Below are positions 58,001 to 64,000 of a stretch of DNA of 64,000 nt, one piece after another. A program made the position numbers and the translations under genes. The stretch lies in contig NC_037591.1 of NCBI RefSeq assembly GCF_003073045.1, forward strand, positions 25,577,319 to 25,641,318, written 5' to 3'. Below the pieces are notes generated by a model that did no database searches, had not been told where the DNA came from, and saw only the letters and a list, made by a program, of their open reading frames with translations. Each line of letters begins with the position of its first letter. The stretch's first letter is position 1. The stretch is from Pomacea canaliculata. Its lineage: Eukaryota; Mollusca; Gastropoda; Architaenioglossa; Ampullariidae.

Positions 58001-61000
58001 ACTGCTGCTTGCAGATTGCGCAAGCCAGGGCAGAGTGGCAGCAGCATCAGGAGGCAGTAGTTCAGGAGGCTGTGGCAGCAGCTGAAAGACAGTGGACTGA
58101 AAAGATGGAGAAGCTTTCAGAAGAGATGGAACATAAAATTGAAGCAGGTTGTTATCGTCCTAGTAGCTGTCCCATTGTCATGCCCAGACTTGTTTGTTGC
58201 TCCATCCCTGATGTTGTTGTCTCTGTAGTTAAATTAAAAATTGTCATAGTCCCTTTCCTAGAAGCTTTCTGTCCCATAATCAAGTAGATCCCAGTCTATG
58301 GAATAAAATGCACCATGCACCTGTGTGTCCTACAGCGGTCTCATCTATCTATTCCTCTTCGTGCATCAGGTTGCACATAAGGCCTTAACTAAAGTCCGCC
58401 ACTGATGTCGATCGGCTTAAACCCACTCCAGGTGACCCCATGTCAAGGAGCCCTTTCCTTTCATCTCCCTTTCCACTGTTCTTCTGCAAGTTTCCTTTGG
58501 GCGGCCTCATTTTCTTCGGCTGTCTGAAGTCCATCGTAGGGTGACTCTGGAGAGGTCTGCTGTCTGCTTGCGGAGCACATGTCCAACCCATCGCCAATGC
58601 CTTTGTTGAACCTGCGTGGTGATGGACTCGGTTTCAGTTCTTCAGTGGAGTTCTTCGTTGGTGATGGTATTTGGCCAAAAGATGTTAAGTATGCGCCTGA
58701 AGCATCTGTTTTGGAAGACGTCAAGCTTGTTACTAATGGCGTTCACTCTCATAATTTTTGTTTTCTTTGCGCTGGCCTTCAAGCCAAGGTTTTCAGCTGT
58801 TTCCTGCATGTCCTACAGCGGTCTATGGCACAACAGATTTAGCCTTGTTGCTGGCTTAGTGTAACACACACACACACCTTTACCCCCCACACACACACAC
58901 ACATGCATGTCCAAATAGTCACAAAAATGAAAATGAATACATGTGATATTTTCACTCTGCTTTTGTACATATGTAGGCATTGATAATGGTTTTTTTTTTT
59001 TTTTTGTCTGTTTGTTTTATGGGGGTGCTATATTCTGTAAAATGCAATGTGTTGATATTTTTCTGTATTTGTGACAGAGAGGATACAATGGGAGACTGAT
59101 CAGCAGTTACAGGTGGAAGTACAGCTAAAACAGCATTTGGAGAGAGAATATCTTAGCTGGAAAATCAAAGCTGATAAAGAAACCCTGAAACAAGTAGATG
59201 CAGCTGTTGGGGATGCGCAGCAGAAAATTTCAGAGCTCCAGGCAGAGCTTGCAGCTAGCCGCAGAGAACATGCCGCAGAGTTGAAGAACCTAGAAGATAA
59301 AATTCAGCAGGAAGTGGCACAACGACAAGCCGATCTGGAGCGGCACCTTAAGGCTCAGTCTGCTATGGTCACAGATATTGAGATGAATCAGAAACTAGCA
59401 GAAAAGGAAGCAGATCTTTTAGAAGAGTTTGAGAAGAGGCTTCAAGATCGTAAATAGATGCATTTTTTCTTTTTTTGAATTTGCTTCAAAGATTTTCATA
59501 TGGTTTGCATATGGAGATATTTTGGGGCTCAAAATACATCAACTCATTATGTTGCTACCCTTGTCTCACATTGCACTTTGTAGCAGATTTTCCCCAAAGT
59601 TAGCCTGAGCATGGCAAGATGAAGCCAGTAATTAGCCACCAGTTGTAGTTTTTTGTGTGGCATCATTATGTCATACAGAATTCCTACCTTAGTTTACTTA
59701 CAATTGCGTCTTTAACACGGCTGCACGTCAGTTATTGAAGGCTACCATATTTCTTTCTCCTTTTGCAAAGAAAAAACAAACTGACTCTAATTTGTGACTT
59801 AAGAAGTACCACAACAAGAAATGCAACATTGTTGTGGCAGTCTTTAATGCTTCACTTACAATGCTGATTTGAAATTGCACAATTTCCAAATGTGAGATTC
59901 AATGATTTCATTCAACAAGAAAACATGGCAGCCTCCCTAGAGCTGTGTTAGGGACAGGATTGTAAGCAAGCAATTGTTTTAAGGGGAAACAGTTAAAAAT
60001 GTCAGTATTATAAACAGCCTAACATGCTGTTTCACTTTGCCATTACCTTAAAAACTGAGAAAATATAGTTTACATTACATGACTTGTATGAGACTGCAGG
60101 ATTATCTCAGCTGCTAACCTATTCAGTTTCTTGGCAGATGGACGTACTTGTACATGTGTGCAGTCATGCTTTTCTTTACATGTTGTACGTGATCTTGAAC
60201 AGAACTGGAAAAGTTAAGAGAGTCTAAAGCAGAGGAATTGAAACAATGCCTGAAAGACCAGGAAGAACAGCTGTCCAGAGACTGGCAGAAAAAGTTTGAG
60301 ATTGAAATTAATCAGGCTGTGAGCAATGCAGTCGCTACCTGTGAAGCAAGTAACATAGAAAAGAATAAAAAGCAGACAGAAGCAGCTACACAGGTAGGCT
60401 TGCTTAAAAATTAATCATTACTACCCAGTAATAGTAAACACAGATTTATACCTTTGCATTTTTGTAATTTATGTAATTATGACTTCTCCTACTTTTGGTG
60501 GTAGCAGTTAAAACTAGCACTGGTTGATTAGTTTTCTCTGTGGTGAGTAGACCTCATTTTCACCATAAGTGATCTTAACAATAATAGCATAGCAAAAAAA
60601 TATACCATAGAAAACTTAGCTGACAGCCAAGCACTTTATAGTTTAACAGTAATTAAGAAAGTCACTGGCTGGGCAAGAGATGTTAGTAATGAGAGATAAC
60701 TCTTTCTGACAATATTTTTATGATAGTTTATGTCACTTTATGTCACCTGGTATGCAGAAAAATCTGTTGCTTTGTTAGTTCTCACTGCTCCCTGATTTGT
60801 TGGTCTGAAAGAAAACATGGCAGCTGCTTTTGCAGGAGGTGATCAAGTGGAAGATGCAGTTTGGGGAGCTTCAGGCTCAGCTCAAAATGCAGGTACAAAA
60901 ATGGCAAGATGAAAGAGTGCAGTTGTTGCAAGAGAAGGATGAAGAGCGGCGCCAGGCAGTTGTCAGTGTCCGGCAGCAGTGTCAAAATGATTATCAGCGT

Positions 61001-62963
61001 TTCATAAGTGACAGCAAGGTCACGCTGAGTGCTGCACTTACATCTGCTCGCCAAGAACATGAACAGGAACTGGTGAGCAAACTACATCTTGGGGAGCTTG
61101 TGTTATATTCATTTTGTTCCTTTCAGCATCAATATTTTGCGAATGCTGCATATTTTTTTCAAGTTTCATTGTTTGGAGCATGAAAGCTAAGTTATCAAAG
61201 TTCATGTGATAGTTGATTTGTTGGGGCAGAGTATTTTCTTGTAGCTGGAGAGCTGAGTGGGAGAGACAACTGTGTAAAATTGTAATTTTGCACAAATCAA
61301 ATCTTTTACTCATGAAGTAAAATGTGTTATATGTTGAATGAAATACTTGTAGCTGTCTGGTCTTAAAATCACTGTTCACAAAATAAAGTTAAATAAAAAC
61401 TTGACAAACCATAATAATTACTGTTAAGTGTTGGAGTAGGTTGTAGGCAGTTTGTATGCCATGGTAAAGTGAAGATTGATGGAAGTCTCAGAAAAAAGGT
61501 TATTTCACAATGCAGGAGAAGCTTGCTGCTCGTCATCAAGAGGAAATAGCAGCACTACGAGAGTCTGAGCACGAACTGCAAAAGATTGTGGCCACCTGGA
61601 ACAAGAGTGACAGCCCGACCCAGCACAGAACAAAGCACCAGCTTATGCAGAGGGCTGAGAAGCTGCAGCAGGAAGTGGAGAAGCGTGAGAAGCTGCTGCA
61701 GCAGGCTGATGCCCACATGCAGCAAGAGGTGGAAAAGCTGCGGGAGAGCATGGCCCACAGCTATGCCAAGCAGCGTGAGTCGGACCGGTTGCGACTGCAG
61801 CATCAGCTAACCCAGTACAGCCAGGCCATGCAACAGGGCCAGAGGGAGCGCACACATCTGGAGCGACAGATGGAGACAATGGTAGAGGAGTTCCGTAAGG
61901 AGAAAGATCTACTGGAGCAGCAGCTGCAGCAGATTTCAAAAGAATTGAAAGTGAAGAGCCAGACCGTGGTCAAACTGCAAAGTTATGAAGAAGATTACCA
62001 TGCTCAGGTGCAGCAGCTTCAGGACATGGAGGATGAAAAGCAAGTGCTACAAAATCAGCTGGAAGAAAGAGAGAGTGATATAGATTTGCTTTCACAAGAA
62101 AAAAACAAACTACAGCAAGTGCTGTCTGAAATGGAAGCAGTGCAGAAAGAAGAATGTAGCAAAATGTCTGAAAAATTGCAAGCTTGCCAAGCAGCATTGA
62201 TGTCTCTGAAAGAAGAGAAGGAGAGTCTGATAGAGAGACTGAGTACTACTCAGCAGAAGCATGAAGTAGAGCTGGGGAAGTCTCACAAGCGGCTCGGTGA
62301 AGTAAGGGAGCGGCTTCACAAAATGGAGGTTGCATTAGCAGCAGTAAACAAGCAGCATGTAGAAGATATGGAGAAAGTTCACCTCCGCCTGAGGACTGCT
62401 CATCAGCAAGTAGATGAGTTAACACAGCAGTTGGCTCAGGTAGGTAATACTAACCTTCACATGGTGTCAATAAAAAATGTCAGCCCTTTGAAAGATGTGT
62501 ATTTTTCATTCCTGACACTATTTGAGACCATTCTTGTAGAAGTAGGCAACTTTCCTGTTTCTTAGAAAATCCCAGATGTAATCAGCACTGATTATTATTT
62601 TGGCAAATTTTAATGTGATTGGTCGTTCCCCTAACCCTTCTTGGGTCATTTGGGGAGTGAGATGTTAGAGATATCACTTTGCCATTTTCACTTGTACTGA
62701 CAGCTAAAACACATTTGGCATTTTTAGAAATATTTTCAAGAGCATCATGTTGTATTCCATAATGAGTTGACCATCAGAGGGGAAAAAAACTATTATGGTC
62801 CAGCTACCTTCTTTTATATATCTTCTGTTTCATTTTTCAGACTCAAAAGGAATATAAGACAGCTTTGGAAGAAGTTGAGAAGCAACACCAGAAAGAAAAA
62901 AAGGAAATGGCTGCTTGCTTCCAACAGCAGATAGAACTTAGTCTTGCTGACACATATACACAG
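49011..62963 (+). CDS. CEP152: CEP152 (Asterless), 3' end beyond window
   Basis: Centriole-duplication scaffold that recruits PLK4 around the mother centriole. Coding exons: 49,011-49,127; 49,904-50,007; 50,374-51,260; 51,821-51,976; 52,528-52,667; 53,037-53,237; 53,767-53,914; 54,197-54,288; 54,560-54,717; 54,944-55,136; 56,058-56,183; 56,458-56,588; 56,920-57,048; 57,328-57,463; 57,764-57,904; 58,015-58,147; 59,078-59,449; 60,203-60,393; 60,836-61,072; 61,516-62,439; 62,841-62,963. All phases fit, giving 1,613 codons without a stop; the last donor GTAGAT leads out of the window. MSLDF (49,044) equals the human N-terminus, followed by an acidic stretch. ESESLLNARKQHESIV and DIINQLTRRLEESQRQC match human ESLQRAREQHESIV and EIINKLTRSLEESQKQC. 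QNDYQRFISDSKVTLSAAL matches human EQDYRQFLDDHRNKINEVL. Almost all after residue 370 is coiled coil. Confidence 0.93.
50374..51260 (+). CDS. CEP152: CEP152 exon 4, long disordered segment
   Basis: This 887-base exon encodes about 295 residues (roughly 75-369) rich in Ser, His, Asn, Gln and acidic residues, with no coiled coil. In human the equivalent region between the acidic N-terminus and the first coil is also disordered and poorly conserved. Only the exon ends, phase and flanking homology identify it. Repeated HY.NT/YYWDS-type tryptophan-tyrosine patches (such as PVIEWSG- and IQFWESS-like stretches) could be short binding motifs. Confidence 0.85.
55165..55560. repeat. Putative mobile-element insertion in CEP152 intron
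   Basis: Starts with an ATAATAATAATTG microsatellite, then GAATTTGTAGAACGCATTTT and CCCATCTGGAGTGAACTCAA, and continues to about 55,560 in a less AT-rich, non-coding sequence. The (AAT)n edge next to GTAGAACGC resembles a reverse-oriented LINE/SINE tail (compare GCGCT...TATTATT elsewhere in the window). Family not identified. Confidence 0.45.
58342..58808 (-). mobile_element. Truncated RTE-like LINE, 16-bp TSD
   Basis: On the minus strand it reads ETAENLGLKASAKKTKIMRV, then after an internal deletion VFQNRCFRRILNIFWPNTIT, QVQQRHWRWVGHVLRKQ, RRKRGRPKETCRRTVEREMK and a final RHQWRTLVKALCA. This is the post-RT C-terminal part of RTE-like ORF2 (KTKVMR; C.RRIL; RW.GHVLR; RGRPK.TW; WR.LV..LC). One in-frame TGA follows EELH. 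It is flanked by the perfect direct repeat TGTCCTACAGCGGTCT (58,326-58,341 and 58,809-58,824), a 16-bp target-site duplication. It is antisense in the CEP152 intron between 58,147 and 59,078. Confidence 0.85.
58862..58904. repeat. (CA)n microsatellite, interrupted
   Basis: Two CA runs separated by a short CTTTACCCCC stretch, directly after the LINE insertion site in the same CEP152 intron. Confidence 0.9.
62626..62672. repeat. Short relative of the 47,120 repeat
   Basis: GGTCGTTCCCCTAACCCTTC followed by TTGGGTCATTTGGGGAGTGA resembles 47,125-47,176 in word order. It lies in the last visible CEP152 intron but one. Confidence 0.35.
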
Positions 62964-64000
62964 GTAGATCCGTAGATCAGTCATCTACTTTTTTTACTTT
63001 TTATTTTATAATTTTTATTATGTTGTAATAAGAGTTTGTACCTTTGTGGAATAGACATAGCACACACACATACATACACTGTGTCCATACATGTTCTTTA
63101 AAAAAAACAACACAAAGATCTGCCTGTGAACTTCCTGAATGTTATGCTCCCCAACCCAAAATAATTATTTTCATGCAACACAATTCTTATAAAGTCTGGA
63201 ACTTGGTGTACAAACTCAGGAGAAAATATAAGTGATAGTTTACAAAACTAGGCTAACCAATAACCCATAACTTTTTTTTCAGCTAGTCACATACAACCAT
63301 CCATTCACATAACTATTCATTGTTCTTTTGCTAACATCAAATAAGTCTCTATGAAGATTATGGTTATGTATACAATTATTGCTTCAATCTCAATTTTACA
63401 ATGACAGATCTTGGTCTGTCTTAAGCTTACTGTGTAAACTGCAAACACTTACTTTATGATGAATCACAAAGCGTTTAAGATGCAAATTGATAATCTGATT
63501 AGAAATTGGAACTACTCCTCCTGTAATTCCAATAGCAGAAACTGTTGGCTACTTCCCCTTACTACTCATGAGTGTGCATGTGCGCACACACACACACACA
63601 GGGGAAAAAAGACCATCACATGAGATCCACAGATAATGCTGATATCTTCAGAAGAACTTTACCCAATATACATCCAACTGCAAGGGAGACGGTAGGGTTT
63701 CCACACAGGCCAGGATGCAGATTCACAAGCAGAATACCATGAGGGAAAGCCACTCAATTAGATACCTTTTCCAACTCTCTGAGATGTTTCAGGTCTCCTC
63801 CATGCAATTCCTGTGAAACTATGTAATCATAGAAATAATATATACAAAAAGTGTTTTCATGACAAATGTTAGGCCAGTTTTGCTGTGTATAATTTGTTAC
63901 TAGGTTACTATTTCCCAAGTACCAGATAAAAATAGATAAAATTCACAGAGCACATACAAAATGAATTTATTTAAATTGTCAAAAAATGACTACAAGGTTA
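62964..64000 (+). other. CEP152 intron running to window end
   Basis: No further exon is recognisable after the donor at 62,964. The sequence is AT-rich with a CA run near 63,578-63,600. The remaining CEP152 exons should lie beyond 64,000. Confidence 0.6.

Noticed and set aside
58461..58864. Overlapping 80-90 codon frames on both strands
   Set aside because: They are shadow frames of the RTE-like LINE at 58,342-58,808; the recognisable protein is in another frame with a stop.
61536..61939. Several Ser/Cys/Ala-rich minus-strand frames
   Set aside because: They are antisense shadows of the Gln/Lys-rich coiled-coil exon of CEP152; low-complexity composition follows from the sense strand.

Overview
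The window is animal nuclear DNA. It is AT-rich, most genes are split by GT-AG introns, and non-LTR retrotransposon remnants and DNA-transposon MITEs lie between and inside the genes. The gene families are metazoan and the exon sequences are clearly diverged from vertebrate ones. An invertebrate, plausibly a mollusc or other lophotrochozoan, is my best guess; this is inference from gene and repeat style, not proof. One 100-N scaffold gap lies at 25,482-25,581.

Five genes can be reconstructed exon by exon with matching splice phases. (1) A PSTPIP1-like F-BAR/SH3 gene on the minus strand (ATG at 32,082, stop at 10,150), with one expected F-BAR exon not found. (2) cox7c on the minus strand (35,325 to 34,794, plus a non-coding 3' exon ending near 33,650). 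(3) A BDH1-like short-chain dehydrogenase on the plus strand (37,180-40,896, six exons, 352 residues). (4) SAC3D1 on the minus strand (48,025 to 41,310, eight exons, 357 residues). (5) CEP152 on the plus strand (ATG 49,011 or 49,044; 21 coding exons and 1,613 in-frame codons to 62,963, then running off the window).

Layout: 1-10,149 has no gene I can support and holds LINE debris. 10,150-32,082 is the PSTPIP1-like gene, with very large introns full of mobile elements: a MULE-like foldback MITE at 17,549-17,967, a Tx1/L1-like LINE remnant at 18,010-19,170, a CR1/L2-like remnant at 19,390-20,545, and RT fragments at 28,140-29,285 and 30,760-31,330. About 22,330-25,481 is a noisy second copy of 25,582-27,665 on either side of the N gap, most likely an unmerged contig overlap. 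33,650-41,000 holds cox7c and BDH1-like head to head, separated by a hAT MITE and a 20-bp-period tandem repeat. BDH1-like and SAC3D1 converge near 41 kb. SAC3D1 and CEP152 diverge from a gap of about 450 bp at 48.0-48.5 kb.

Functional links: SAC3D1 (Shd1) and CEP152 are both known from centrosome/centriole duplication work, so their head-to-head arrangement with ETS- and YY1-like motifs between them is the most interesting gene-level observation. The PSTPIP1-like protein ends in a degenerate SH3 domain preceded by a run of tyrosine motifs. The BDH1-like enzyme keeps the Ser-Tyr-Lys catalytic residues but has Met where the family normally has the tetrad Asn. I found no convincing wholly new system; the novel items are the MITEs, the degenerate SH3 and the shared promoter.
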